From Streptomyces sp. NBC_01803 (lineage in GTDB: Bacteria > Actinomycetota > Actinomycetes > Streptomycetales > Streptomycetaceae): a DNA stretch of 64,000 nt. Shown piece by piece: positions 31,297-39,931 of the stretch; position 1 is the stretch's first letter, and each line of letters opens with the position of its first letter. Both the position numbers and the translations under genes were made by a program. The stretch spans positions 3,766,501 to 3,830,500 of the forward strand of contig NZ_CP109073.1 of assembly GCF_035917415.1 (NCBI RefSeq), in the 5' to 3' direction. The notes under the pieces are model-generated. The model was not told the DNA's origin and did no database searches. It worked only from the letters and a program-made list of their open reading frames with translations.

Positions 31297-31661
31297 TCGT
31301 GGGGGTGGGGATCGACGTGGCGGAGATCGACCGGTTCGCGCGGTCGTTGGAACGGACGCCCGAGCTGGCCGACCGGCTGTTCGTGTCGGCCGAGCTGTGG
31401 CTGCCCAGCGGCGAACGGCGCGGCGTCGCGTCGCTGGCGGCCCGCTTCGCGGCGAAGGAGGCCCTGGCCAAGGCTCTGGGCGCGCCCCCGGGCCTGCGCT
31501 GGACGGACGCCGAGGTGATCCAGTCCCACAGCGGTCGTCCCCGCCTGGAGGTCCGCGGCACGGTGGCCGCCCGCGCGGCCGACCTCGGCGTACGGACGTG
31601 GCACCTGTCCCTGAGCCACGACGCGGGAATCGCCTCAGCGGTGGTCATCGCCGAGGGCTGA
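31293..31661 (+). CDS. acpS: Holo-[acyl-carrier-protein] synthase
   Basis: 122 residues from GTG 31293, overlapping the preceding stop by four bases. Transfers 4'-phosphopantetheine from CoA to the fatty-acid carrier protein. The magnesium ligands are in [10 protein letters not shown] (Asp8) and [13 protein letters not shown] (Glu in AAKEA). [18 protein letters not shown] is the C-terminal signature. Nearby coaA makes the CoA precursor, so the group links coenzyme A to carrier-protein activation. Confidence 0.95.
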   Translation: MIVGVGIDVAEIDRFARSLERTPELADRLFVSAELWLPSGERRGVASLAARFAAKEALAKALGAPPGLRWTDAEVIQSHSGRPRLEVRGTVAARAADLGVRTWHLSLSHDAGIASAVVIAEG

Positions 31662-32337
31662 GCCACCCCGAACGCCCGGGCGCGCGTGCGCGGTTCGCCC
31701 CGGGCCACGGGTGTCGCCCCGCGACGCCGCGGAACGGCCGCGCCGGGCCGTGTCGGCCGGGACCGGGATGCGGCGACGTCGTCTCACCGAGATGGTCGAG
31801 AGGGTGGTGCGGGCTCGCACGGCTGCTCCTGGCGTGTGGAACTCGCGTCTGTCGCTCGGCGACGGTGTGGGGCGGCCGGGTGGGGCGGCCGTGCCGGGTG
31901 AGCGGCTGTGCCGGGCCGGACCGGGACGCGCCGCGGAGGGCCGGGCGGCGGACCCCGACGCCGTGTCCCGGAGATGTCCGCCCAGCCCGCGCGACCGGTC
32001 GTGGCGCGGGTCCGGCGTCTGGCGTCGGTCGCCGCCGCGATGACGTGGGGTGTTGAGGGGTGACGAGCCGAGGGGTGACGAGGCGGCCGGTGCGCCGGTT
32101 CGGGGCTTGTCACGTCGCGACGCCGCGGAGCGGCCGTGTGGGGCGGTGTCGGCGGACCGGGACGCGCGTCGGCGGGCCTTGGCGCGGGTGTCCTCGCGTC
32201 GGTCGCTTCGCGAAGCCCCGGATCGGACGGCCCGTTCGAGTGGCGGGGTGGAGTCTCGCCGGGAGGCGTGGTCTCGGTGCCCCCGTCGGCACGGGGGACA
32301 GGGCACGGCCGCGCCGCGTCGTCGTGCGTCCGTCGTG
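31662..32337. repeat. 676-bp repeat-rich region without a credible gene
   Basis: No ORF here has a family signature. A module of about 46 bases starting GCGACGCCGCGGA occurs at 31721-31768 and again at 32117-32162 (about 85% identical with a 2-base gap); a shorter related piece, GGACCGGGACGCGC, recurs near 31917 and 32154. GCTTCGCGAAGC at 32205-32216 is a 12-base palindrome. Translations are Arg/Ala-rich low complexity on both strands. It separates acpS from the convergent nnr. It may be eroded gene sequence or an intergenic repeat family. Confidence 0.55.
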
Positions 32338-33783
32338 CTACAGCAGTCGGGCCCACACCTCGGGCAGTGCTTCCACCACCGTCGAGGCCATGGCGGGGGG
32401 CGGGGCCAGATGGGCGGCCTCGCCGTGGAGGTAGGCGGCGGTCGAGGCCGCGTCCATGGGCGGGAGGCCCGCCGCGAGCAGGGCGCCGGTCAGGCCGGAG
32501 AGGACGTCGCCGCTGCCCGCCGTGGCCAGCCAGGGGGTGCCGGTCGGGTTGACGCGGACCGGGCCGCCGCCGGGGGCGGCGATCAGGGTCGTGGAGCCCT
32601 TGAGGAGGACGGTGGCGCCGTACCGTTCGGCCAGCGCGCGGACCGAGGCGAGCCGGGACTCCTCGACGCGCCGCCGTTCGGTGCCCAGCAGCGCCGCGGC
32701 CTCCCCGGCGTGCGGTGTGAGCAGCGTCGGCGCCGGGCGGGCGCGCACCTGCTCCGGGTCGAGCAGGCGCAGGCCGTCCGCGTCCACCAGCACCGGGACC
32801 CCGGCGGCCAGCACGTCCGCGACCGCCGCCCGCGCCTCGGGGCCGTCGCCCAGGCCGGGGCCGACGACCCACGCCTGCACCCGGCCGGCCTTGTGCGGCG
32901 GGCCGCCGGACACCAGCGTCTCCGGATACCGGGCCAGGACCATCGTGTCGGCGGGGGCCTGCCCCACGTAACGGACGGCCCCCGCGCCGCCGCGCAGCGC
33001 GCCGCCCACGGCGAGGACCGCGGCGCCCGGGTAACGGGCCGAGCCGGCCGCCACCCCGACCACCCCGCGCCGGTACTTGTCGGACTCGGCCGCCGGGCGT
33101 GGCAGCAGCGCGGACACGTCGGCGTCCTCCAGGGCCGCCACGTCGGGCTCGGCCGGCAGCTCGGGGCCGATCCCGATGTCGACCAGCCGCACCTCGCCCG
33201 CGTACTCGCGCGCCGGGTCGATCAGCAGACCGGGCTTGTGCGTGCCGAACGTCACCGTCAGCGCCGCCCGTACCGCCGGGCCGGCCACCTCGCCCGTGTC
33301 CGCGTCCACGCCGCTGGGCAGGTCCACCGCCACCACCGGCACGCCGCGCTCCGCCGCCAGCCGGGCCGGCTCCCCGGCCTCCGGGCGCAGGCCGCCGCGA
33401 CCGCCGATGCCGGTGATGCCGTCCACCACCAGGCGGGCCCGCGCGATGGCGCGTTCCGCGTCGGCCGGCCCCACCACGCGCCCGCCCGCCGCCCGCAGCG
33501 CGGCCAGACCGCCCGGGTGAGCCCGTCCAGGGCTGACCGTCACCGCCGTGACCGCGACGCCGCGCCGCGCGAGCCGTGCACCGGCGTAGAGGGCGTCGCC
33601 GCCGTTGTCGCCGCTGCCGACCAGCAGCACCACGCGCGCCCCGTACCGGCGCCGGCCGAGCAGCTCGGCGCAGGCCGCCGCCAGCCCGGCCGCGGCCCGG
33701 GCCATCAGCGCGCCCTCGGGCAGCCGGGCCATCAGCGCCCGCTCGGCGGCCCGGACGGTCTCCACTCGGTAAGCAGTCCTCAT
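32338..33783 (-). CDS. nnr: Bifunctional NAD(P)H-hydrate epimerase / ADP-dependent dehydratase
   Basis: 481 residues from ATG 33783 (MRTAYRVETVRAAERALMAR). It repairs hydrated NAD(P)H. The N-terminal YjeF epimerase half includes VVLLVGSGDNGGDALYAGARL, LVVDGITGIGGRGG and VAVDLPSGVDADTG. The C-terminal kinase-fold half includes KYRRGVVGVAAGSARYPGAAVL, LLTPHAGEAAALLG and GTPWLATAGSGDVLSGLTGALLA. It is divergent from alr across 51 bp and converges on the repeat-rich region. Confidence 0.95.
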   Translation of the reverse strand: MRTAYRVETVRAAERALMARLPEGALMARAAAGLAAACAELLGRRRYGARVVLLVGSGDNGGDALYAGARLARRGVAVTAVTVSPGRAHPGGLAALRAAGGRVVGPADAERAIARARLVVDGITGIGGRGGLRPEAGEPARLAAERGVPVVAVDLPSGVDADTGEVAGPAVRAALTVTFGTHKPGLLIDPAREYAGEVRLVDIGIGPELPAEPDVAALEDADVSALLPRPAAESDKYRRGVVGVAAGSARYPGAAVLAVGGALRGGAGAVRYVGQAPADTMVLARYPETLVSGGPPHKAGRVQAWVVGPGLGDGPEARAAVADVLAAGVPVLVDADGLRLLDPEQVRARPAPTLLTPHAGEAAALLGTERRRVEESRLASVRALAERYGATVLLKGSTTLIAAPGGGPVRVNPTGTPWLATAGSGDVLSGLTGALLAAGLPPMDAASTAAYLHGEAAHLAPPPAMASTVVEALPEVWARLL

Positions 33784-33834
33784 GCCACAAGTCTGGCCCG
33801 TTCGCCGCGGGTCCACCTGCGACACTGGAGGGTG

Positions 33835-35013
33835 ATGAACGACCACTCACCGGCAGAAAGCTGGCGGCTGCGCGCCGACATCGATCTCGGCGCGCTGCGC
33901 GCCAACGTCCGCGCGCTCCGCGAACGCGCCTCGGGCGGCGCGGACTTGATGGCCGTGGTGAAGGCCGACGGATATGGGCACGGCATGGTGCCGTGCGCCC
34001 GAGCCGCCCGCGAGGCGGGCGCCACGTGGCTGGGTACGGCCACTCCGGACGAGGCCCTGGCGCTGCGCGCGGCCGGGGACACCGGGCGGCTGTTGTGCTG
34101 GGTGTGGACCCCGGACGGGCCGTGGCGGCGGGTCGTGGAGGCGGACATCGACGTCTCGGTCAGCGGCCGGTGGGCCCTGGACCGGGTCACGGCCGCCGCG
34201 CGGGCGGCGGGCCGCACCGCCCGTGTGCACCTCAAGTCCGACACCGGCCTGGGCCGCAACGGCTGCCAACCCGCCGACTGGCCCGGCCTGGTCGCCGCCG
34301 CGCGGGCCGCCGAGGCGGAGGGCGCGGTCACGGTCACCGGCCTGTGGTCGCACTTCGCCTGCGCGGACGAGCCGGGCCACCCCTCGATCGCCGCCCAGCA
34401 GGTCGCGTTCGCCGAGGCCCTGGCCACCGCCGCGCGGGCCGGACTCGATCCCGAGGTGCGGCACTTCGCCAACTCACCGGCCACCCTCACCCTGCCCGCC
34501 GCCCACTACGACCTGGTCCGTCCGGGGCTCGCGGTCTACGGTCTGTCGCCGTCGCCCGAGATCGGCGCCCCCGAGGACTTCGGGCTGCGGCCGGTGATGA
34601 CCCTGCGCGCCGCCCTGGCCTCGGTCAAGCGCGTCCCCGGCGGCCACGGCGTGAGCTACGGCCACGCCTACACCACCCCCGGTGCCACCACGCTCGCGCT
34701 GGTCCCGGCCGGGTACGCGGACGGCATCCCCCGGCACGCCTCGGGCAACGGCCCGGTGCTGGTGGCCGGGAAGTGGCGGACGATCGCCGGGCGGGTGGCG
34801 ATGGACCAGTTCGTCGTGGACCTCGGGGGGGACACGGCGGCGGTCGGCGACGAGGCCGTGCTGTTCGGGCCCGGAGACCGGGGCGAGCCGACCGCCGAGG
34901 ACTGGGCCCGCGCGGCCGGGACCATCGGCTACGAGATCGTCACCCGAATCGGCCCCCGCGTCCCCCGCGTCTATCACGGGGAGCGCGTCGAGCCCGCGGA
35001 GCGGTCGTCATGA
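33835..35013 (+). CDS. alr: Alanine racemase
   Basis: 392 residues from ATG 33835, with GGAGGGTG directly upstream; a very long frame from 32050 runs antisense through nnr and is not real. Makes D-alanine for peptidoglycan. PLP Lys43 lies in AVVKADGYGHG; the second catalytic residue is Tyr in GVSYGHAYTT; MDQFVVDLG and GTIGYEIVTRIGPRVPRVY are C-domain blocks. Overlaps the next gene by four bases. Confidence 0.96.
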   Translation: MNDHSPAESWRLRADIDLGALRANVRALRERASGGADLMAVVKADGYGHGMVPCARAAREAGATWLGTATPDEALALRAAGDTGRLLCWVWTPDGPWRRVVEADIDVSVSGRWALDRVTAAARAAGRTARVHLKSDTGLGRNGCQPADWPGLVAAARAAEAEGAVTVTGLWSHFACADEPGHPSIAAQQVAFAEALATAARAGLDPEVRHFANSPATLTLPAAHYDLVRPGLAVYGLSPSPEIGAPEDFGLRPVMTLRAALASVKRVPGGHGVSYGHAYTTPGATTLALVPAGYADGIPRHASGNGPVLVAGKWRTIAGRVAMDQFVVDLGGDTAAVGDEAVLFGPGDRGEPTAEDWARAAGTIGYEIVTRIGPRVPRVYHGERVEPAERSS

Positions 35014-36182
35014 GCTGGCCGCGCCGGATGGGCGTGGCCGGCTTCGCGCTGGGCGCCGTGGCGACGACCGTCGCCGTCGACCGCCTCACCGTCAGCCGCG
35101 CGGTGCGCCGCCAGGCGCGGCTCGCGCTGGACGCCTCCGGACCGTACGGCTCGCTGCGCGGCACCCCCGGCACCGCCGTCGCGGACGACGGCACCGGTCT
35201 CTATTACGAGATCGACGAGCTCTACGCGGTCGGGGAGTCCGCCAGGCCGGTCGACGACGGCGCCGGCGGCCCGGTCCCCGAGCCCGTCGACGTGCCGGTC
35301 CCGGCTCCGGCGCCCCCCGCGCCCACCGTGGTCTTCAGCCACGGGTACTGCCTGAGCCAGGACGTGTGGCACTTCCAGCGCGCCGCCCTGCGCGGCGCCG
35401 TGCGCGCCGTCTACTGGGACCAGCGCAGCCACGGCCGTTCCCAGCGCGGGCGCGCCCAGCGGGAGTCGGGGCGGCCGGTCAGTATCGAGCAGCTCGGCCG
35501 CGACCTGAAGGCCGTCCTGGACGCCGCCGTGCCCGAGGGCCCGGTGCTGCTGGTCGGGCACTCCATGGGTGGCATGACGATGATGGCGCTGGCCGAGCAG
35601 TTCCCCGAGTATGTGGCGCGCCGGGTCGCCGGGGCGGCGTTCGTGTCCACCTCGGCGGGGAATCTGGCGGAGGTCACCTACGGTTTCCCGGCCGCCGCCG
35701 TCCGCGCGGCGCGCCGCGTGCTGCCGGGCGTGCTGCGGGCGCTGGGCACCCAGCCCGATCTGGTGGACCTGGGCCGGCGCGCGGCGGGGGACCTGTACGC
35801 GGGGCTGGTGCGGCGGTATGCGTTCGGGGCGCCGGGCGACGTCGATCCGGGCGTGGCGCGCTTCGCCGAGCGGCTGATCGAGTCGGTGCCGGTGGACGTG
35901 GTCGCCGAGTTCTACCCGGCGTTCGGCCCGCACGAGAAGTGGCGGGCGCTGTCGCTGTTCGGCGGCTCCGGCGCGCCGCCGGTGCTGGTGCTGGCCGGGG
36001 AGCGGGACGAGATCACGCCCGTCGCGCACAGCGAGCGCATCGCCGCCGCGCTGCCCGCCGCCGAGCTGGTGCTGCTGCCGGGCGCGGGACATCTGGTGCC
36101 GCTGGAGGCGCCGCGCGAGGTCAACGACCATCTGGCCGGGTTGCTGGCGCGTAGCATCCAGACCCATGAGCCAGCTCTCTGA
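35010..36182 (+). CDS. Alpha/beta hydrolase with N-terminal anchor
   Basis: 390 residues; ATGA overlap with alr. A hydrophobic N-terminal segment, GVAGFALGAVATTVAVDRL, may be a signal anchor. After a Pro-rich linker the hydrolase fold starts at PTVVFSHGYCLSQDVWHFQ; the nucleophile elbow is GHSMGGM, the acid is in AGERDEITPV and the histidine in GAGHLVPLEAP, so the triad is complete. Substrate unknown; esterases of this type are conserved between alr and tsaE in streptomycetes. It overlaps tsaE by 17 bases. Confidence 0.88.
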   Translation: MSWPRRMGVAGFALGAVATTVAVDRLTVSRAVRRQARLALDASGPYGSLRGTPGTAVADDGTGLYYEIDELYAVGESARPVDDGAGGPVPEPVDVPVPAPAPPAPTVVFSHGYCLSQDVWHFQRAALRGAVRAVYWDQRSHGRSQRGRAQRESGRPVSIEQLGRDLKAVLDAAVPEGPVLLVGHSMGGMTMMALAEQFPEYVARRVAGAAFVSTSAGNLAEVTYGFPAAAVRAARRVLPGVLRALGTQPDLVDLGRRAAGDLYAGLVRRYAFGAPGDVDPGVARFAERLIESVPVDVVAEFYPAFGPHEKWRALSLFGGSGAPPVLVLAGERDEITPVAHSERIAAALPAAELVLLPGAGHLVPLEAPREVNDHLAGLLARSIQTHEPAL

Positions 36183-36690
36183 GGCGCCGGTGTCCTTGGC
36201 GTCGTTCACCGTCACCGGGCCCGAGCGGATGCGGGAGGTGGGCCGGCGGCTGGCCGGGCTGCTGCGCCCCGGCGACCTGGTGCTCCTCACCGGCGAGCTG
36301 GGCGCGGGCAAGACCACGCTCACCCGGGGCATCGGCGAGGGGCTCGGCGTGCGGGGCGCGGTGACGTCGCCGACATTCGTGATCGCCCGCGTCCACCCGC
36401 CACTGGCCGGGGGGCCGCCGCTGGTCCACGTGGACGCCTACCGGCTCGGCGGGGGCCTGGACGAGATGGAGGACCTGGACCTCGATGTCGCGCTGCCGGA
36501 GTCGGTGGTGGTCGTGGAGTGGGGCGAGGGCCGGGTCGAGGAGCTGTCGGAGCAGCGGCTGCACGTGGTGATCCACCGTGCGGCGGGCGGCGACGGGAGC
36601 AAGGAGGACGACACCCGCGCGGTGACGGCGACCGGTGTCGGGCCGCGCTGGGCCGGGGTCGACCTGTCGGTGCTCGGCGCCGCCGCCTGA
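36166..36690 (+). CDS. tsaE: tRNA t6A biosynthesis ATPase TsaE
   Basis: 174 residues. TsaE is the ATPase that drives turnover of the TsaB-TsaD complex making t6A37 on ANN-decoding tRNAs. The P-loop is LTGELGAGKTTLTRGIG near residues 42-58; TSPTFVIARVH, HVDAYRL and VVVVEWGEG are family motifs. The last 40 residues are extra compared with E. coli TsaE. The start overlaps the hydrolase gene. tsaB and tsaD lie 0.7-2.9 kb downstream. Confidence 0.94.
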   Translation: MSQLSEAPVSLASFTVTGPERMREVGRRLAGLLRPGDLVLLTGELGAGKTTLTRGIGEGLGVRGAVTSPTFVIARVHPPLAGGPPLVHVDAYRLGGGLDEMEDLDLDVALPESVVVVEWGEGRVEELSEQRLHVVIHRAAGGDGSKEDDTRAVTATGVGPRWAGVDLSVLGAAA

Positions 36691-36709
36691 GCGGCGCCCC
36701 TTGAGGGGC
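36676..36709 (+). terminator. Double hairpin at the tsaE end
   Basis: GGCGCCGC (36676-36683) pairs with GCGGCGCC (36691-36698) across the tsaE stop codon, and GCCCC-TTGA-GGGGC (36696-36709) forms an overlapping alternative. It lies between convergent genes and could serve both strands. Confidence 0.55.
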
Positions 36710-36718
36710 GGAAGCGGC

Positions 36719-37330
36719 TCAGGGCACGACCACGACCGGCACGCCCGCTGTCGCGAACAGCCACATCGCGTCGCCGTCCCGGCGGCTCTGCCGGACGCCG
36801 CCCGTGCGCTGTTCGGCCCCCGGGTCGGGCGTGGAGCCGTCCAGGGCGGCGGAGAAGCCGAAGACCGTGCCGTCACCGGCCACGTGGAAGACGACGGCGT
36901 GCTCGATCGCGACCCCGTCCGAGCCGGTGCCCTGCGCCGCCCGCGAGCTGACGGCGTACTCGCCCACCGGCGGGCGGACCGGGCTGGGGAACACCTCGTA
37001 GGTCTCGGTCACCACCTCGCCCGAGCCGTCCTCGGCGGTGTCGACCAGCCACACCCGCTGCTGCCCGAGGGCGTAGACCACGCGCTTGCCCCGGCCTGAT
37101 TCGGCCGGCACCGCGGGCGGGCCCTCGGTCTCGCCGTCCGTGCCGCCCGTACCGCCGTCCGCGCCGCCGCTGCCGTCGGCGGGTGAGGAAGCGGCGGGCG
37201 GCTCGGCGGCCCGGGGGCCGTCGTCGGCCGCGGACGCCTGGTAGGCGAAGAACGCGACGACGGCGAGCGCGGCGACGGTCAGCCCGGTGACGACGGCACC
37301 GGAGCCGGAGGCTGGGGTAGGGCGCGCCAC
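36719..37330 (-). CDS. Secreted or anchored L,D-transpeptidase-like protein lacking the catalytic Cys-His
   Basis: About 203 residues from GTG 37330 (an in-frame GTG at 37348 is an alternative). One hydrophobic segment, VVTGLTVAALAVVAFFAYQASA, is followed by a Ser/Gly/Asp-rich linker of about 50 residues and a compact beta domain. The domain resembles YkuD: a RVWLVDT strand, VTETYEVFPSPVRPPVGEYAV, a FSAALDG segment, and RTGGVRQSRRDGDAMWLFATAGVPVVVV. The last aligns with the catalytic block SHGCIRLSNEDAxWLY, but His is Thr and Cys is Gly, so normal crosslinking activity is not expected. Convergent with tsaE. Family assignment is by pattern, not search. Confidence 0.6.
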   Translation of the reverse strand: MARPTPASGSGAVVTGLTVAALAVVAFFAYQASAADDGPRAAEPPAASSPADGSGGADGGTGGTDGETEGPPAVPAESGRGKRVVYALGQQRVWLVDTAEDGSGEVVTETYEVFPSPVRPPVGEYAVSSRAAQGTGSDGVAIEHAVVFHVAGDGTVFGFSAALDGSTPDPGAEQRTGGVRQSRRDGDAMWLFATAGVPVVVVP

Positions 37331-37419
37331 GGGTCTGCTGCCTTTCACGTGCGGTGCCTGCGCACAGGGGGGGCGGGGGGCCGACGCTACCAGGGTCCCG
37401 CGGGCTCCCCGGGGAGCCG

Positions 37420-37432
37420 TACCCTTGCTCCC
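37420..37432 (+). promoter_or_regulatory. Possible leaderless promoter of tsaB
   Basis: TACCCT at 37420-37425 ends seven bases before the GTG start, a typical layout for a leaderless transcript. No good ribosome binding site precedes the GTG. The -35 is not obvious. Confidence 0.35.
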
Positions 37433-38092
37433 GTGCTCTTGCTCGCCATGGACACCGCCACCCCGGCCGTCACCGTCGCCCTCCACGACGGCGCGGAGGT
37501 TCTCGCGTCCGCCGACGAGGTCGACGCCCGCCGGCACGGGGAGCTGCTGCTGCCCGCCGTGGACCGGGTGCTGGCCGCGGCGTCCCGTTCGCTCGACGAC
37601 GTCACGGCGCTGATCGTGGGCACCGGGCCCGGACCGTACACCGGACTGCGGGTGGGCCTGGCCACCGCGGCGGCGCTGGGCGCGGCCCGTTCGATCCCGG
37701 TGCACGGCCTGTGCAGCCTCGACTCGATCGCCTGGGCGGCGGGGCTGGACGAGCCGTTCGTCGTCGCCACCGACGCCCGGCGCAAGGAGGTGTACTGGGC
37801 GCGCTACGCCGACGCCAGGACCCGGACCGAGGGTCCGGCCGTGGACCGGCCGGACGAGATCGCCGGCCCGGTGGCCGGGCTGCCCGCCGTGGGCGCGGGC
37901 GCGCGGCTGTACGCGGCGGCGTTCCCCCTGGCGCGCGCGGATCTGCCGGAGCACGCCTCGGCGGCGGCGCTGGCCGCGCTGGCGGCGGAGCGGCTGGCGG
38001 CGGGGGAGGCGTTGGCCGAGCCGAGGCCGGAGTATCTGCGCCGCCCGGACGCGCGCGTTCCGGCCGGGTACAAGGCGGTCACCCGGGCATGA
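37433..38092 (+). CDS. tsaB: tRNA t6A biosynthesis protein TsaB
   Basis: 219 residues from GTG 37433 (MLLLAMDTATPAVTVALHDG). TsaB is the non-catalytic ASKHA-fold partner of TsaD. HGELLLPAVDRVL, IVGTGPGPYTGLRVGLATA and VATDARRKEVYWARY are family markers. The longer frame starting at 37349 adds low-complexity residues and is unlikely. Overlaps rimI by four bases. Confidence 0.94.
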   Translation: MLLLAMDTATPAVTVALHDGAEVLASADEVDARRHGELLLPAVDRVLAAASRSLDDVTALIVGTGPGPYTGLRVGLATAAALGAARSIPVHGLCSLDSIAWAAGLDEPFVVATDARRKEVYWARYADARTRTEGPAVDRPDEIAGPVAGLPAVGAGARLYAAAFPLARADLPEHASAAALAALAAERLAAGEALAEPRPEYLRRPDARVPAGYKAVTRA

Positions 38093-38622
38093 CGAACGGT
38101 GGCGACGGCCACGGGGGCGGTGTCGTGCTGCGCCGGATGCGTTGGTGGGACATCGAGCCGGTGCTCGCGCTGGAGGCGGAGCTGTTCCCCTTGGACGCCT
38201 GGTCGGAGGGGATGTACTGGTCGGAGCTGGCGGGCGCCGGCGGCCCGCGCCGCACGCGCGGCTACGTGGTGGCCGAGGACGCCGACGGGAAGCTGGCCGG
38301 GTACGCCGGGCTCAGCGTGGCCGGCGAGACGGGCGACGTGATGACGATCGGCGTGACCGGCGCCCACCAGGGCACCGGCCTCGGCGGGCGGCTGCTCGCG
38401 GAGGTGCTGGCCGACGCCAGGCGGCTGGGCTGCCGCGAGGTGCTGCTGGAGGTCCGGGTGGACAACGAGCGGGCGCAGCGGCTGTACACGCGCTTCGGCT
38501 TCCGGCGGATCGGCGTCCGGCGCGGCTACTACCAGCCGGGCAATTTCGACGCCCTGGTGATGCGGCGTGAGCTCGCCGCCGACGCGGACGAAGAACCCGG
38601 AGAAACGACGGAACATGGCTGA
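38089..38622 (+). CDS. rimI: Ribosomal protein S18 alanine N-acetyltransferase
   Basis: 177 residues; ATGA overlap with tsaB. A GNAT acetyltransferase: [20 protein letters not shown] is the acetyl-CoA site, [28 protein letters not shown] the C-terminal core. The RimI type modifies the N-terminus of S18, and its position between tsaB and tsaD is diagnostic. The first 15 residues ([15 protein letters not shown]) are Gly-rich and may be partly untranslated if an internal start is used. Confidence 0.92.
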   Translation: MTNGGDGHGGGVVLRRMRWWDIEPVLALEAELFPLDAWSEGMYWSELAGAGGPRRTRGYVVAEDADGKLAGYAGLSVAGETGDVMTIGVTGAHQGTGLGGRLLAEVLADARRLGCREVLLEVRVDNERAQRLYTRFGFRRIGVRRGYYQPGNFDALVMRRELAADADEEPGETTEHG

Positions 38623-39667
38623 CGAACCCCTCGTCCTCGGCATCGAGACCTCCTGCGACGAGACGGGCGTGGGCGTGGTGCGCGGCCACACGCTGCTCGC
38701 CGACGCCGTCGCCTCCAGCGTGGACGACCACGCCCGGTACGGCGGTGTCGTCCCGGAGATCGCCAGCCGGGCGCACCTGGAGGCCATGGTGCCCACCATC
38801 GAGCGGGCGCTGAAGGAGGCCGGGGTCGCCGCCACGGACCTGGACGCGGTGGCCGTGACGGCGGGCCCGGGGCTGGCGGGCGCGCTGCTGGTCGGCGTCT
38901 CGGCCGCCAAGGCGTACGCCTACGCGCTGGGCAGGCCGCTGTACGGGGTCAACCACCTCGCCTCGCACATCTGCGTCGATCAGCTGGAGCACGGGCCGCT
39001 GCCGGAGCCGACGATGGCGCTGCTGGTCTCCGGCGGGCACTCGTCGCTGCTGCTGGCGCCCGACATCACGGCGGACGTGCGCCCGCTGGGCGCGACGATC
39101 GACGACGCGGCGGGCGAGGCGTTCGACAAGGTGGCCCGGGTGCTCGGGCTCGGCTTTCCGGGCGGTCCGGTCGTGGACCGGCTGGCGCGGGAGGGCGATC
39201 CGCGGGCCATCGCGTTCCCGCGCGGCCTGACCGGGCCGAGGGACGCGCCGTACGACTTCTCGTTCTCCGGACTGAAGACATCCGTGGCGCGCTGGGTGGA
39301 GGCGCGGCGGAACGCGGGGGAGGAGGTGCCGGTGGCCGATGTCGCCGCGTCCTTCCAGGAGGCCGTGACGGACGTCCTGACCCGCAAGGCGATCCGGGCC
39401 TGCCGGGACGAGGGGGTCGACCATCTGATGATCGGCGGCGGCGTCGCGGCGAACTCGCGGCTGCGCGCCATGGCGGAGGAACGGTGCGCGACGGCCGGGA
39501 TCAGGCTGCGGGTGCCGCGTCCCGGACTGTGCACGGACAACGGCGCGATGGTCGCGGCGCTCGGCGCGGAGATGGTCGCCCGTGGCCGGACGCCGTCCGC
39601 GCTGGACCTGTCCGCCGACTCCTCGCTGCCGGTGACCGAGACGCATGTGCCCGGGGGGCACCCCTGA
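38615..39667 (+). CDS. tsaD: tRNA t6A transferase TsaD
   Basis: 350 residues from ATG 38615 ([20 protein letters not shown]), overlapping rimI by 8 bases. Transfers threonylcarbamoyl to A37 of tRNA. The iron ligands are the histidines of NHLASHI; other blocks are [34 protein letters not shown] and [11 protein letters not shown]. All expected motifs are present and intact. With tsaE and tsaB, three of the t6A proteins are encoded here; TsaC is not in the window. Confidence 0.96.
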   Translation: MADEPLVLGIETSCDETGVGVVRGHTLLADAVASSVDDHARYGGVVPEIASRAHLEAMVPTIERALKEAGVAATDLDAVAVTAGPGLAGALLVGVSAAKAYAYALGRPLYGVNHLASHICVDQLEHGPLPEPTMALLVSGGHSSLLLAPDITADVRPLGATIDDAAGEAFDKVARVLGLGFPGGPVVDRLAREGDPRAIAFPRGLTGPRDAPYDFSFSGLKTSVARWVEARRNAGEEVPVADVAASFQEAVTDVLTRKAIRACRDEGVDHLMIGGGVAANSRLRAMAEERCATAGIRLRVPRPGLCTDNGAMVAALGAEMVARGRTPSALDLSADSSLPVTETHVPGGHP

Positions 39668-39921
39668 TGGCGGTGGCGCTGATGTGGGAGGCGCGGGCGG
39701 CCGGCGGCCGGGGCGGTGAGCTGCTGGCCTGGGCGCGGGCGAGGACGCTGGACCCGGCGCCGGCCCGCCGGGAGACGTTCACGGCGCCGGTGGACCGGGT
39801 GCTGGTGATCACGTGGTGGGACGCGGAGCTCTCCGCCGAGCTGCCCGAGCTCCCCGATCCGCCGGACGAGCTGCTCCACCGGGACGTCCACCGCTGGCGC
39901 TTCGAGCCGGTCCCCGGCTGA
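39667..39921 (+). CDS. Small conserved-looking protein coupled to tsaD
   Basis: 84 residues; its ATG overlaps the tsaD stop (TGATG). Reads [43 protein letters not shown], then ELPDPPDELLHRDVHRWRFEPVPG. No membrane segment or signal. The VALMWEARAAGGRGGELLAWARA pattern faintly resembles the first strand-helix of ABM-type dimeric alpha-beta barrel proteins, but this is a guess. Tight coupling to tsaD suggests a linked function. Convergent with the methyltransferase-like gene. Confidence 0.7.
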   Translation: MAVALMWEARAAGGRGGELLAWARARTLDPAPARRETFTAPVDRVLVITWWDAELSAELPELPDPPDELLHRDVHRWRFEPVPG

Positions 39922-39931
39922 GTCCGCGCCG

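Noticed and set aside
31711..32043. Possible 110-residue plus-strand protein in the acpS-nnr gap
   Set aside because: Arg/Ala-rich, no ribosome binding site and built partly from the repeated module, so more likely non-coding.
32050..33834. Plus-strand extension of alr by nearly 600 codons
   Set aside because: It runs through the repeat region and antisense to nnr. A normal alanine racemase starts at ATG 33835 with a good ribosome binding site.
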